Positions 22,483 through 32,256 are shown, counted from the first letter of the stretch. The stretch: DNA of 44,505 nt from Pseudomonas sp. Ga0074129 (GCA_001465025.1 LNDO01000018.1:1-44505); one strand, 5' to 3'. Notes: generated by a model not told the origin, from the sequence alone. Numbers and translations are program-made.

Positions 22483-25400
22483 TTAATGGCTCCTTGCCGC
22501 CCGTTTCTCAGCCAAGCTCAGGTGATGGTCATTGATCCGTGCACCCTCGCCTTCGCCGTACTCCAGGCCCAGGCGGTACCAGGGGGCGGATTCGACGTCT
22601 TTGCCGCGATCTTTGGTCCACTTGATGTTGGGCGCCCAGCGCAGGATGCCGGCGCCTTTTTTGCTCACATCTCGGGCGTAAAGGAATGGGCGGATATTGA
22701 GACGGACGCCGTCGTTGAGGTCGGGGGTCCAGCCGATAGGCTGTTCGGCCAGGGGCTTCCAGCGGACGAAGATGTCGTAGGGTTTTTCGGCTGTACCCTC
22801 TCCTTCGAGGATGGCTTCCAGCTCTTTCTTCAGGGCTTCGGCGGCGGCGAGGCGTTCCTGGGCGCCGTCTTCGCTGTTGGCCAGGCCTGCTTGCTGGGTG
22901 CGGATCCAGTCGCCCAGGTAGGTGTAGATCAGACGCTCAAGGCCGGCCTTGTCGAGCTTGTGGTAGTTGACCAGTACACTGAAGCCGTCCTTTAGGCCGT
23001 CCCAGATATGCCAGATAAAGGGCCGATGCTGGAACAGTTTGCAGTGCTGCTCGAAGAACTTGTCGCGCAGCCACAGGCTGAGGGATTTGCTGCCGACGGC
23101 GTCGAGTAGGCGGTTTTTCAGTGGGGTGGTCCAGGCATCGCCGTAGGCGGCTTCAAGCAACTCTTCCAAACGTTTATCAGCGGCCTTTTCACCGCGCACT
23201 GGCGGCAGGCAGACAATGCCGTCGTCATCGACAAAATCGGCCAACTCAGCGCAACGCTCCACCCATTCGCGCTGTTCAGCGGCCAGCTCCATCTCAGGGT
23301 CCAGCTCTGCCGGCCAGCGGTAACCGAGCAGGCGAGCGACGGCGACGTGCAGCACGCTGTCATCGACGCGCAGTTCGCCGTGCGCGGTCCATTTGCTGTG
23401 TTCATCCCAGACTACCGTGCCACAGGGGTGGCCGTGGAAGATCCATTGGGTAGGGTCGTTAGTGTAGGGCTGAGGTAATCCGTGCGGCAGAATTGCTTCA
23501 GCTTTTTCTCTTAAAGCATCTATGTCGACACGAACCTTAGTAAAGGTCCCTGCCGTTACAGACATTTTTTTATCCAGTTTTTTCACTTCCTGCTGCAGCA
23601 TACCTGAAGTTGCAAAGTACCAGAGAACTGCTAAATCCGACTCAGTGTTGGGCTTCAAGACAGCGACATTGTCATCAAATATTTCCCCTGTATATGGAGT
23701 AAACCTGAAAGTACCTGCTTTTCCTATCGCAATGCCTTTCTTGCCATGTACTCTCTGACCACGAAAAGCAAATCCACTTTCCATTGATGGATCAAAATTA
23801 CCACCCCACAGAATCAGATCCTGTCGACCAGAAAACAGCCCATCATGCTCAGGACTATTAAGCCAGTATTTTTTTCCTGACGTTATCGCATCAAATTCCC
23901 AGAACTTTCGTAGGTAGTTGAAGCCATCACCAGAAACACTTCCTTTACCAAAATCTGCATAGTCAGAAAGAGGGTTACCAAAACTGGCATCAATCTCAAA
24001 AGAAATTCTGAAATCGGGGTTTTTCAGTTGTGTTTCTTGGATCGCAGAAGTGATCCCTTCACATACCAAAGCATTATCTTTTTCCAAGGAGCCTTGACTA
24101 CCACCAACATCAATTCCAAAGTGCCTGAGCTGAAACTCATTAAAGGTCAATTGCAGACATACGTTGACGACCTCTCCACCTATTTCTTCAAAAGCCCCCG
24201 GACCTAAGCGGGCAATGAAGCCCAGCCCCTTCGTACGAATAAACTTCTCTCGCAGGCGATCATAATACTTGAGGAACAACCAGTACTGCTGAGTAACGAC
24301 AGCGCAACAGCCACCTGCACTGAGGAATTCATGACATCTCTCAGTAAATGTGGATTCCAACGCATACTTAGATTCTGGATAGTATTCCTCACAGTAAGCT
24401 TTCAGGGTCGCGCACTGATCACCGGCTTTGAGATATGGGACATTAGTTGCAATTAATTGATACTTCTCAACAAGTAGTTCCATTGCTTTAGAAACACCCT
24501 GCGCGACTATGCCAGCCTCCAGACGGTTATTTAGCTCAGAACTACTCGCCACAGTAGCAGCTTGCCCCTCTGCATTTTCTTGAGACAGAGCCTCACCCAG
24601 CAGTTGCTGCAGTTCGCTCCACTGGGCAATTTGCGCGGCCTTGCTGCGGCGCGGGTTGATCAGGCTGCCAAGCACCGGGGCATCCTGGAAGGTCTGGTAC
24701 ATCCAGTCCAGAGCAATGGTCAGGTTCTGCTTGCCAGCCTTGCGGCTGAGCTCTTTCCATTCGTCGCGGGCGGCAGCGATGGACAGGCCACTGCAGGCCA
24801 GGTGCAATTCGGGCAGTGTGCGGTAGCCACCGGCATTCGGGTAACGCCAGGCCTCCAGTGCCACGGCAAAGGCCGCCAGCTCGACACAGCGCTGGTCCAG
24901 TTCCAGGCCGTGGAGGTTTTCGCTAAGCACCCTGTCGATGGCTTGGCGGGCGTTGAACTGTTCGGCCTGCATGCGCATGGGCACCAGCATCAGGAACGCG
25001 GCGACCAGAAAATGGCCGGAGCCGCAGCAGGGGTCGAGGGCTTTGAGTTCGCTTAGGCGTTTGGGCCATGCGTCGAAGGTGCCAGAGGCGGGTTGCCATT
25101 GTTGAGTTTGGTCGTCTTTAACAAAGCGCAGGTAGCTGAGCGGTACGCCGGGGATGGCGGCTTTGTTGCGTAGCTCTTGCTCGCTGTTAGCGGTTTGCCA
25201 GTCGTGGTCGGTGAGGCGCTGGCCGGCCCACCAGGCGCCCAGGCTGTTATCCAGCAGGAAGCTGACCATATAGGGTTCGGTAAAGAGCTGGGTGACGGGC
25301 GAGAGTTCGTCGGCGCCGATCTTGACCTCGGACTTGTTGACCTCTTCCTTGCGCTTGCTTTGCCAGAACTGATACACCCAGCCGAGGCTGTCCTGGGCCT

Positions 25401-25968
25401 GGAAGGTTTCTGGGGCCAGGCCGGTGACCAGCTTTTCCAGCTCCCGCTGGTGCTCGGGCGCGAACTCCAAGGCAAATACCGGCGAGTCGATACGGAAGAT
25501 CTGCGGCAGCATTTTCGAGGCCAGCACACCGGCCAGCTCCCAGCCGCTCTGGCAGCGACGCTCCTGCTCATCGCGCAGGGTGTCCGGATCTTGTACCAGC
25601 TCGCTGCACTCACTCAGGGTTAGCGGGGTGTGCTCGTCGTACATCAGCAGGTGGTTCTGCTCCAGAAAACGGGCGAACAACATGCGGTGCCAATGCTCGT
25701 AGGCCACCTCGGTGATCAGCTTGTGCAGGCTTTGCTGGCCGTTGGCTTGTTTGATATCACCCAGCTGGCGGCCGTGGGCGCGCAGGCGGGTGCGCAGCTG
25801 GCGTTGTTCGTCGCTCAGGTAGTCCGCAGGCTTGGCTTCACCCACGCTTAGACGGGTGAGCGCCTGACTGGCGGCCAACTCGGCAATGTCACGAGCCTTG
25901 ACCACGGTGGCTTCCAGCGCGCGGCGCAGGGCTTTGTCGAGGGGCTGGCGGTGTGTGGTTTGGGTCAT
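22483..25968 (-). CDS. pglX: BREX adenine-specific methyltransferase PglX
   Basis: Methylates adenine in a non-palindromic site to mark self DNA and takes part in exclusion. The 1161-residue protein has SAM motif I 'DPCCGSGHF' (312-320) and motif IV 'NVPY' (509-512), a variant of the NPPY motif of N6-adenine methylases. The C-terminal half contains the target-recognition region. DNA for about residues 470-825 (roughly 23500-24560) is visibly richer in A/T than the flanks, suggesting an exchanged specificity segment. The gene is complete with no frameshift. The start overlaps the brxC stop by one base (TGATG). Confidence 0.96.
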   Translation of the reverse strand: MTQTTHRQPLDKALRRALEATVVKARDIAELAASQALTRLSVGEAKPADYLSDEQRQLRTRLRAHGRQLGDIKQANGQQSLHKLITEVAYEHWHRMLFARFLEQNHLLMYDEHTPLTLSECSELVQDPDTLRDEQERRCQSGWELAGVLASKMLPQIFRIDSPVFALEFAPEHQRELEKLVTGLAPETFQAQDSLGWVYQFWQSKRKEEVNKSEVKIGADELSPVTQLFTEPYMVSFLLDNSLGAWWAGQRLTDHDWQTANSEQELRNKAAIPGVPLSYLRFVKDDQTQQWQPASGTFDAWPKRLSELKALDPCCGSGHFLVAAFLMLVPMRMQAEQFNARQAIDRVLSENLHGLELDQRCVELAAFAVALEAWRYPNAGGYRTLPELHLACSGLSIAAARDEWKELSRKAGKQNLTIALDWMYQTFQDAPVLGSLINPRRSKAAQIAQWSELQQLLGEALSQENAEGQAATVASSSELNNRLEAGIVAQGVSKAMELLVEKYQLIATNVPYLKAGDQCATLKAYCEEYYPESKYALESTFTERCHEFLSAGGCCAVVTQQYWLFLKYYDRLREKFIRTKGLGFIARLGPGAFEEIGGEVVNVCLQLTFNEFQLRHFGIDVGGSQGSLEKDNALVCEGITSAIQETQLKNPDFRISFEIDASFGNPLSDYADFGKGSVSGDGFNYLRKFWEFDAITSGKKYWLNSPEHDGLFSGRQDLILWGGNFDPSMESGFAFRGQRVHGKKGIAIGKAGTFRFTPYTGEIFDDNVAVLKPNTESDLAVLWYFATSGMLQQEVKKLDKKMSVTAGTFTKVRVDIDALREKAEAILPHGLPQPYTNDPTQWIFHGHPCGTVVWDEHSKWTAHGELRVDDSVLHVAVARLLGYRWPAELDPEMELAAEQREWVERCAELADFVDDDGIVCLPPVRGEKAADKRLEELLEAAYGDAWTTPLKNRLLDAVGSKSLSLWLRDKFFEQHCKLFQHRPFIWHIWDGLKDGFSVLVNYHKLDKAGLERLIYTYLGDWIRTQQAGLANSEDGAQERLAAAEALKKELEAILEGEGTAEKPYDIFVRWKPLAEQPIGWTPDLNDGVRLNIRPFLYARDVSKKGAGILRWAPNIKWTKDRGKDVESAPWYRLGLEYGEGEGARINDHHLSLAEKRAARSH

Positions 25969-28900
25969 CAGAAGGTCACCGGTCCGTCGTTGAGTTTGCT
26001 GAGAATCTGTTGTTTGACTTCGGCCAGCCAGGCATCGATATCGGCTTCGCTTTCAAAAGTTTTGCGCGGCAAGTTGATGCGCTGCAGCTTGGGTTGCAGC
26101 AGTTCAGCGGCTTCCAGGCGGGCGCTATCGAACTTGCTGGCCAGAGACTCGGTGCGGTCGGTCCACTGCTCCAGGCTGACCTCACTGAGGCTGTCGATAA
26201 TCGCCTCGGCATCGTTGAGTGTGGGTTGCTCCAGGGTCAGCAGTTTGCGCTTGTCCAGAATGGCGCGCTGTTGCTCGTCGCTGAGCTGTTGCCAGTGGCT
26301 GTCGGCTTGCAATTGGGCCAGGCACTTGGCGTGCTGATCCAGATAGGCCTGAACATGGAACTGGATGGCGTCGCGCAGTTTGCTGACCAACTGCTGGATC
26401 AAACCGGTGGCCGGGTTGGGATCATCCAGCAGGGAGCGGTGCTGACTGATGGCATCCGCTTCGGCCTGAATGGGCGCGTGGAAGGCCAGGCCGCGACTGA
26501 CGTCGAGCAGGCTGGTCAGCAGGGTCCAGTCACCCCGGCGGGCGTCAATGCGCTGGGCGGTGTCGGCCCAGTCCTTGATGGCCTGTTTGATTGCGTCCTG
26601 CTCATCCAGTACCTGCTTGAGCTGGGCATTACCGGATTGGCGAGCCAGTTCATCAAAGACCTTGGTATCTGGCACTGCCGGGAATGGCGCAGGACCACCG
26701 GCGCGCTTGGCCAGCTCGCGGCCCTTTTCGGCTAGGAGGGGCAGTTTGTTGGCCTCTTCCCCCGGCTGGCACTCGATACCACTGCTGCTGAGCACACCAC
26801 GGATCTTGATCATGTCCACCGGGCGGATGGTGATGCTTTCCGGGCGGAAGCTGGCCTGGGTGATTTGCTTGCGATCAAGGCTGCTGGCGGTGACCGGGTT
26901 GTTGCGGCTATCGGCGGCGATCAGGATGCCGCTGGAAAGCAGCACATAGAGCGCACCGTCAATGGCATCCTGCGGCCAGCCATAGGGCGCGGCCAGGAAG
27001 TGCTCGCGGATTTCACTGCCCTTTTTCGAGACACCGATAAAGCGTTTGATCGCGGCACAAACGGGATGTAGCTCGGCATCGCCACTGTAGCCGAGCAGTT
27101 CCAACGCGTTCTGGCCACCGTCTTTGCTGGCACGCTCGTAGACCTTGCCCCAGGCGGGGTGGTCGGCCTGGTCGAACTCGCGGTAAAGCCGTACCAGTGA
27201 GGCCTTGGCGGCACTTTCGACACGGTCGCTGATGCTGTTGCCGTCTACCTCGTTGCCGCCGGCTTGCAGCACCTGTACGCCTTCGAAAATTTCACGCAGC
27301 AGCGCTTGCACCTGCTTCTGAGCATCACGGTGGCGGGTTTCCATGGCGCTGCGGGCATCTTTGCCGGCATCAGTGTTGGGTATGCCGCGCTTGTCGAGGG
27401 TAGCCTGGGCGGCGTGCTCGGCGGTAATGGCATTGGTCAGCTCGGAACGGTTACGTGCCGGCACATAGATGAAGATGGTCGGCTCACTGGGGTTGCGGCT
27501 GCGGGCCTCAGTCATAAAGTCCTTTTCATACACTGCCCAGCCATCCTGAACCCAGGCATAGATTTTCTCGTTGGCATCCTTTGGCAGTTCCGCATCAAAG
27601 CAGGGCAACACCTGACGCGGCTCATTGCATTTGCCTTGGGTCAGGCGCACCTGGGCGATCTGGCGGCGCAGCTCCTTGTGCAGCAGATCAACGCGGATGT
27701 TTTCTACCCGCTGCAGGTTACCGCGCAGGTCGGCCTCTTCCTGGCGGAGGGTGTCATACCACTGGGCGCTTTCCTGGGTTTGCAGCCGATATTCAGTGCC
27801 AGTGCTGGTTTGCATGGGCATAACCAGGCCATCGTCAGCCAGCTCTTGCAGCAGCTTAGGTACCTGAGTACGGATGGTGTCTTTGCCCTGGTTAAGGTCA
27901 TCAATCAGCAGATCACCGAGCATGTCGGCAGTGGCGCGCACGCCACAGTCTGCGGTCGGATCCGTGGGCAATTTTCCAATCAGCAATACCAAGGAAAGGA
28001 TGCGTGACTTGAGCTTCTCGTCGGCATCACCGGCTGACAAGCGGCCAATAGTTTCCGCGATTTCTTTGGAGATCACCCCGGTCTGCAAGAGGTTGACCGA
28101 GATCTGGTTGTAGATGAAGTCAGCGGCGACCACGTGACCCAGGGGCTGATCGGCAGTGGCCTGGGCAGCTTCGTGGATAACCTTGAGCTGGTTACGCAGC
28201 TGCGAGGCGGTGCCGGTGGTATCAACAATCCGCAGGACCTTTTCCCAAAAGCGCCGACGAACCGGCAGCAGCGGATAGTCGGCCAGCATGACCTTTTCAT
28301 CGTCACGGTGGTGTTCGATCTTGGTGCCGCGAAGCTGACGGGAGATTTCGCCCAGGTGGGACTGCATGACCTGCTCAAGGTGCGGGCGAGCCGAGGCTTT
28401 TTTGCGCAGGATGACTTTGCGAATCACCGATTCGACATCGGTATCCGACAGCTGCACAGGAATCTGGAAACGGCCGAGCAGACGCTGCAGGTTAGCCATA
28501 CCTGAAAGTGCGCTCTGCCCAGTGGACACGAACAACATCTTGCTCTTGAACTTGGAGCTCTTGCAGCAGGTTTCGACGACTTCCTGTACCTGGTGGGCCT
28601 TCTCCGAGTCCGAGCCGACGTACTGCTGCACCTCATCGAGCACCACCAGTGTCAGCGGGAACTGGCCGTCCTTAGCCAGAGCGTCATAGATGGCGTCGAC
28701 CATCTGCTGGTTGGTCACATCCTGCACATTGGGGTACTGCTCGCGCAGCAGTTGGCGCACTTGTTTGACGTCATCGCCAAGGGTGCTGTCGATAGCCAGC
28801 AAGGCACGTGAAATGCTGCTGGAAACGTAGAGGTCTTCCAGCTCGTCATCCCAGTTGTCGCCTGCTGCTTCAACGTGGGCTTTAACCTGATCGAAAATGC

Positions 28901-29432
28901 CCTGCTTATGCAGCCACAGCACAAAGCGCGCCTGGTGGTATTGCTCCGGCAGGCCGGCGGACTTGAACACAATGTTCAGCAGCGCCAGGCGCACATTGTT
29001 GTTGGCGCCGGCACCTAAAGTGCCCGAAGCGGCGTGGAGGCCACCGTGGCGCTTGGCCTGGATACTCAGCTCCTTGAAGTGATCCTTGATCTCCTGAGGC
29101 AGATCGGCAATGTCACGAGCAGCTACGCCATCGCTGAACTCCTGATTGGTCCAGAGGGCGCGAAGCATTTTGGCCAGGTGCGATTTGCCCGAACCGAAGA
29201 AGCCGGAGATCCACACACCAGGTTGTTCATGCCCGTCACCCAGGTTGCGCAGATAAGCGGAGAGGATCTTGTCGAGACCTGCCTGATATTCGCCGTCACA
29301 GACAAAGGTCTGCAATTCGTAGCGCAGGGTTTTCAGGGCCTGCTGGGACTGGTCGTCTTTGACCTCGGCAACGCCGTTGTTTTCCAGCCGGTTCTGTTGC
29401 GGGTCTAGGTCGTAAATCTCGCGGTTCAACAT
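25968..29432 (-). CDS. brxC: BREX ATPase BrxC
   Basis: Large ATP-binding core component of BREX (DUF499/BrxC family), 1154 residues. Walker A 'GFFGSGKSH' lies at 77-85 after the typical N-terminal 'YDLDPQQNR' lead. A Walker B-like 'LTLVVLDEVQQYVG' follows about residue 270. The rest is helical with long charged segments near the C terminus. I place the start at 29432, because an upstream in-frame ATG (29456) has no ribosome binding site whereas GGGAG lies about 10 nt before 29432. A 63-nt gap separates it from brxB, the largest in the operon. Confidence 0.95.
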   Translation of the reverse strand: MLNREIYDLDPQQNRLENNGVAEVKDDQSQQALKTLRYELQTFVCDGEYQAGLDKILSAYLRNLGDGHEQPGVWISGFFGSGKSHLAKMLRALWTNQEFSDGVAARDIADLPQEIKDHFKELSIQAKRHGGLHAASGTLGAGANNNVRLALLNIVFKSAGLPEQYHQARFVLWLHKQGIFDQVKAHVEAAGDNWDDELEDLYVSSSISRALLAIDSTLGDDVKQVRQLLREQYPNVQDVTNQQMVDAIYDALAKDGQFPLTLVVLDEVQQYVGSDSEKAHQVQEVVETCCKSSKFKSKMLFVSTGQSALSGMANLQRLLGRFQIPVQLSDTDVESVIRKVILRKKASARPHLEQVMQSHLGEISRQLRGTKIEHHRDDEKVMLADYPLLPVRRRFWEKVLRIVDTTGTASQLRNQLKVIHEAAQATADQPLGHVVAADFIYNQISVNLLQTGVISKEIAETIGRLSAGDADEKLKSRILSLVLLIGKLPTDPTADCGVRATADMLGDLLIDDLNQGKDTIRTQVPKLLQELADDGLVMPMQTSTGTEYRLQTQESAQWYDTLRQEEADLRGNLQRVENIRVDLLHKELRRQIAQVRLTQGKCNEPRQVLPCFDAELPKDANEKIYAWVQDGWAVYEKDFMTEARSRNPSEPTIFIYVPARNRSELTNAITAEHAAQATLDKRGIPNTDAGKDARSAMETRHRDAQKQVQALLREIFEGVQVLQAGGNEVDGNSISDRVESAAKASLVRLYREFDQADHPAWGKVYERASKDGGQNALELLGYSGDAELHPVCAAIKRFIGVSKKGSEIREHFLAAPYGWPQDAIDGALYVLLSSGILIAADSRNNPVTASSLDRKQITQASFRPESITIRPVDMIKIRGVLSSSGIECQPGEEANKLPLLAEKGRELAKRAGGPAPFPAVPDTKVFDELARQSGNAQLKQVLDEQDAIKQAIKDWADTAQRIDARRGDWTLLTSLLDVSRGLAFHAPIQAEADAISQHRSLLDDPNPATGLIQQLVSKLRDAIQFHVQAYLDQHAKCLAQLQADSHWQQLSDEQQRAILDKRKLLTLEQPTLNDAEAIIDSLSEVSLEQWTDRTESLASKFDSARLEAAELLQPKLQRINLPRKTFESEADIDAWLAEVKQQILSKLNDGPVTF

Positions 29433-29495
29433 CCTGGGCGTACTCCCTGTGCGCATTGGCGCTATTCAATTCAAAACGGCAATGTGTGCCGGTAT

Positions 29496-30041
29496 TCAGT
29501 TGTCTGCAGTAATGGCGGTGGCCTGATAGCCCCAGCCATCGCGGGCATCCAGCAGGCGGTAGGTGTTGTTGACGTACTCGCCGGGGAATAGCACCAGCAA
29601 GCGCCCCGGCACATGCTCGGCCAGCTGTTTGACGAAATCGGAGACCGAGGCAAACCCGAACAGGGTGCCGCAGCCAACCAGGGCCACCAGGGTATTACTG
29701 TCGGCCTGATCCTTGATGCGCTCAGCCAAGTCCGTAACTGACTGGCGAGCGAAGGTTTTGTATTTCGGGGTGAGGCTGTCCGGGTCCTCGAAATAGTCTT
29801 CGCGGTACTTTTGCTGTGCCATCCAGTCTGGAAACAACCGAGTGATGTCCAGCTCCAGCCAGGGGTGGCCGGCACTTTCGGTAGCCAGCCGAAACTCTTC
29901 GATACGGGCACGCAGCCTGAGCTCGTCTTCCTTGTGATAAACGGCAAAAAGCACCCGCTGCTCGTTTGCCAGACCGCTGATCCACGGCAGGCTGATATGG
30001 TTGCTGTAGCTTTTCAGCAGACGGTTTAGGCGGTTACTCAT
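29496..30041 (-). CDS. brxB: BREX protein BrxB (DUF1788)
   Basis: A 181-residue DUF1788 protein, the second structural gene of type I BREX. It starts 'MSNRLNRLLKSY', has a helical N-terminal third and contains 'GCGTLFGFASVSDFVKQL' and 'GRLLVLFPGEY', a stretch resembling a conserved nucleotide-fold edge in the family. Its molecular function is not known. The start overlaps the brxA stop by 8 nt, so translation is coupled. Confidence 0.93.
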   Translation of the reverse strand: MSNRLNRLLKSYSNHISLPWISGLANEQRVLFAVYHKEDELRLRARIEEFRLATESAGHPWLELDITRLFPDWMAQQKYREDYFEDPDSLTPKYKTFARQSVTDLAERIKDQADSNTLVALVGCGTLFGFASVSDFVKQLAEHVPGRLLVLFPGEYVNNTYRLLDARDGWGYQATAITADN

Positions 30042-30804
30042 GCAGCCAGCCCTCCTCTTCCTTGGTCAGGTAGTCGGGGAAGGTGACTTCCACGACCTCA
30101 CTGGAATGTTTGAAATTCAACAGACCGCTGTAACTGGCCTGGCGGGCCAGCTCTAGCAGGCGCTCCAGGCGGGAGCCAAACAGCTTGGTCCATTCGGTGT
30201 TAAACAGGCGGTTACCACTGGCGCCCTGCAAGTAGCCAAGAAACAGTGCAAAGGCGACGTTGACCGGACGAATTTCGGGCTCGGCACGGTGCTTTTTACT
30301 GCGACCTTGCAAGAAGCCCGCGTTGGTCCAGGTACCGTTCACGTTCTGAGCCAAGGACTTGAGCATGGCCGGGCTGTATCGATCAGGAAATTGCTCTTCG
30401 AAGGCTTGCTCCATCTCTTCACGCTTAAGCATCTGGCCTGGTGCCAATCCCACGATTTTCTTTTGCGAAAGTCGCAGCAATGGATCGCGAGCAAGGGCCA
30501 TTTGGCAGGTCAATAAAGCACGCGCACGCTCATCGCTCTCCCACAGGCGGCGGAAGGTACGAAAGAGCACGACCTCCTTATCCATGGCGTACAAATCGAC
30601 CAAATGGCGCCATGTCAATTTGCGGGCTTTTTCAGTGGGCTTATGCAGAACATTAAAGAGCTCAATATCCTCCTGGTACTGCGCTGCGCTGGCATCAACG
30701 CCACGACCATGAAAAAGCTCTGTTAACTCAGCGAGCATCATGGTGCGTGCAGAGTGCGCGCCGTTACGGCCAAATTTGAAACCAAACTTCTGCTGCGCAG
30801 TCAT
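30034..30804 (-). CDS. brxA: BREX protein BrxA (DUF1819)
   Basis: A 256-residue DUF1819 protein, the first structural gene of the BREX set and a small helical DNA-binding protein in characterised systems. 'TMMLAELTELF' near the N terminus and 'LTWRHLVDLYAMDKEVVLFRTF' in the middle fit the family. The start overlaps the brxR stop by 4 nt (ATGA) and the stop overlaps brxB by 8 nt, so brxR-brxA-brxB are one coupled unit. No deviations are seen. Confidence 0.93.
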   Translation of the reverse strand: MTAQQKFGFKFGRNGAHSARTMMLAELTELFHGRGVDASAAQYQEDIELFNVLHKPTEKARKLTWRHLVDLYAMDKEVVLFRTFRRLWESDERARALLTCQMALARDPLLRLSQKKIVGLAPGQMLKREEMEQAFEEQFPDRYSPAMLKSLAQNVNGTWTNAGFLQGRSKKHRAEPEIRPVNVAFALFLGYLQGASGNRLFNTEWTKLFGSRLERLLELARQASYSGLLNFKHSSEVVEVTFPDYLTKEEEGWLHE

Positions 30805-31697
30805 GAATGGACTGTCTCCAGGCTAAAACCGGGGGCAATGGCGAGGTTGACCTGCTTGGCGACACCCTTAGGATCGCGCAGTGCCAGTTGGTACTCATCC
30901 GGATTCAGACGTGCATCAGCACTGCAATCGACGCCCCAGCGGCGCAAGAGGTAGCCCGCAGTAGCAGCCCGTACAGATACATGGATGGATTGGCCTGCTT
31001 TCAGCCCATAGTCCAGCTCAATGGCGCGGGCATAACGAGCGTTGGGATGAGGTACCAACTCCAAAACCACTTCATGATTCCATTCTCTATCCTGCCCTCT
31101 GGCCTCAACCGCTTCGTCTATTCCGCCGGGCACCTCATTGCTCGAGGTAATGCGGGTTAGTACAAAGTCGCGAAACTGCGCATGAGTCCTGCAGTACGCT
31201 CTGACATGCCAGCGCAGACCTGTATTGACGAGACTGTGCGGAACAACTTCTCGGCTGGCCTCTCCGCTGCTGGCTGACACATAACTGATCCTCAACGCTT
31301 TGCCGGCATAAATGGCTCTAGATACCGAAGCCAGCGTCTCAAGATCTGGCTGATTCAGGGTAGGCGCAGCGTCAACCACAATGACTTGAGCGCAAGCTTC
31401 TAAGCCGACGCCTTGGCCAAGGGTCAGAGTTTGCAGGGTGTGCTCACAGTCGTAGGTGAAAAGCGGCTTAAACACCGAGGTACGCCGATACACCTTTTCG
31501 CGATGGTCATAGTCGAGATTGTCCGGTGCTAACTGCCGGTAAAGAGTGAAATCGCGTGTTGCGTTTGACCGTGCGATTCCAAAACGCTGCACCAGATCTT
31601 GCCGGCTCACCTGCCCACGAAAACGCACCAGAAAGTCGATCTGCCACAGTCGTTCGCGCTGATTAGGCGAAGCGTCTTTTAGCGCGATATCGGGCAT
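30801..31697 (-). CDS. brxR: BrxR-type WYL-domain transcriptional regulator
   Basis: A 298-residue regulator leading the BREX operon. The N-terminal winged helix-turn-helix (about 12-60, 'RQDLVQRFGIARSNATRDF') is followed by a WYL ligand-sensing domain containing 'VVPHSLVNTGLRWHVRAYC' and 'FRDFVLTRI', then a C-terminal dimerisation domain. BrxR proteins repress BREX promoters and may sense nucleic acid or nucleotide signals. Autoregulation through the region 31700-31790 is likely. It is strongly similar in its WYL core to the regulator at 33507-34382, so the two may share ligands or operators. Confidence 0.9.
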   Translation of the reverse strand: MPDIALKDASPNQRERLWQIDFLVRFRGQVSRQDLVQRFGIARSNATRDFTLYRQLAPDNLDYDHREKVYRRTSVFKPLFTYDCEHTLQTLTLGQGVGLEACAQVIVVDAAPTLNQPDLETLASVSRAIYAGKALRISYVSASSGEASREVVPHSLVNTGLRWHVRAYCRTHAQFRDFVLTRITSSNEVPGGIDEAVEARGQDREWNHEVVLELVPHPNARYARAIELDYGLKAGQSIHVSVRAATAGYLLRRWGVDCSADARLNPDEYQLALRDPKGVAKQVNLAIAPGFSLETVHS

Positions 31698-31732
31698 ACG
31701 AGGGGGCCTATTCCAAATGGGTCAAGCAATCC

Positions 31733-31790
31733 TGCTAAAAATGATGATAACTAAGTGAGACACAGCGAACCAGTAGCATTTTCGCAATGC
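31733..31790 (-). promoter_or_regulatory. Presumed BREX operon promoter/operator region
   Basis: This is the only intergenic space that can hold the promoter of the fifteen-gene operon. It contains TGCTAAAAATG (31733-31743) facing an approximate inverse CATTTTCGCA (31777-31786), and a small perfect palindrome GCATT-5 nt-AATGC (31776-31790). A TATCAT-like -10 can be read on the minus strand. The match to a BrxR operator is a guess. Confidence 0.3.
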
Positions 31791-31878
31791 GCATCAGGCA
31801 TTTATTAGCAACTGAGGCATGTATGGCCCCTTTTCCCCATCGACCGTCAATTCAGCACAGACAGCCATGATCAGCGAC

Positions 31879-32256
31879 TCACTCATCCCACACTCCATCG
31901 TTATCCTGATCCCTATCAATGCCGTCGGCCGACTCGTCCCACAGGCCATCGTTATCGAGGTCACGATCAATCCCGCCGGCGTCATGGTCCCAGCTGCCAT
32001 CATTGTCGACATCCCGATCAATGCCTCCGGCGCCATGATCCCAAGTCCCATCGTTATCCAAATCGCGGTCAATGCCGCCCTTGTCGTAATCCCACGTGCC
32101 GTCGTTATCGACATCCCGGTCGATGCCGCCGCGGTTGTAATCCCAGAGTCCGTCGTTATCCAGGTCTCGGTCCTGAGCCTGGGCACTGACCAGCAAGAAC
32201 ACCGCCAATCCAGCGGCCAGCCATTGCAGGGCATCACTTTTCGTTCTGCGACTCAT
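31879..32256 (-). CDS. Secreted calcium-binding-type repeat protein
   Basis: A 125-residue protein with an N-terminal signal peptide (basic start, hydrophobic 'LAAGLAVFLLVSA', cleavage probably after Ala27). It is followed by almost six copies of a 17-residue unit of the form D-x-D-x-D-N-D-G-x-W-D-x4-GI, ending in a shortened copy. The spaced aspartates match thrombospondin type-3/EF-hand-like calcium loops. It should be exported to the periplasm or outside. GGGAG lies 7 nt upstream of the ATG. It follows the ADP-ribosylglycohydrolase gene after only 14 nt and is probably co-transcribed. A secreted protein is out of character for a defence island; the function is unknown. Confidence 0.75.
   Translation of the reverse strand: MSRRTKSDALQWLAAGLAVFLLVSAQAQDRDLDNDGLWDYNRGGIDRDVDNDGTWDYDKGGIDRDLDNDGTWDHGAGGIDRDVDNDGSWDHDAGGIDRDLDNDGLWDESADGIDRDQDNDGVWDE
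31882..32172. repeat. 51-bp tandem repeats in the calcium-binding gene
   Basis: Five full copies and one partial copy of a 51-bp unit encode the 17-residue repeat. Units differ mostly at third codon positions and at the variable residues. Because they are conserved at protein level and lie in frame, they are coding repeats and not a CRISPR array. Confidence 0.85.

Noticed and set aside
27264-28007. Plus-strand frame of 247 codons antisense to brxC
   Set aside because: Same reasoning: shadow of a conserved gene with no independent support.
31882-32172. Possible CRISPR array (regular repeats)
   Set aside because: The units are contiguous with no unique spacers, the period is 51 bp in frame, and the translation gives a regular calcium-loop repeat.
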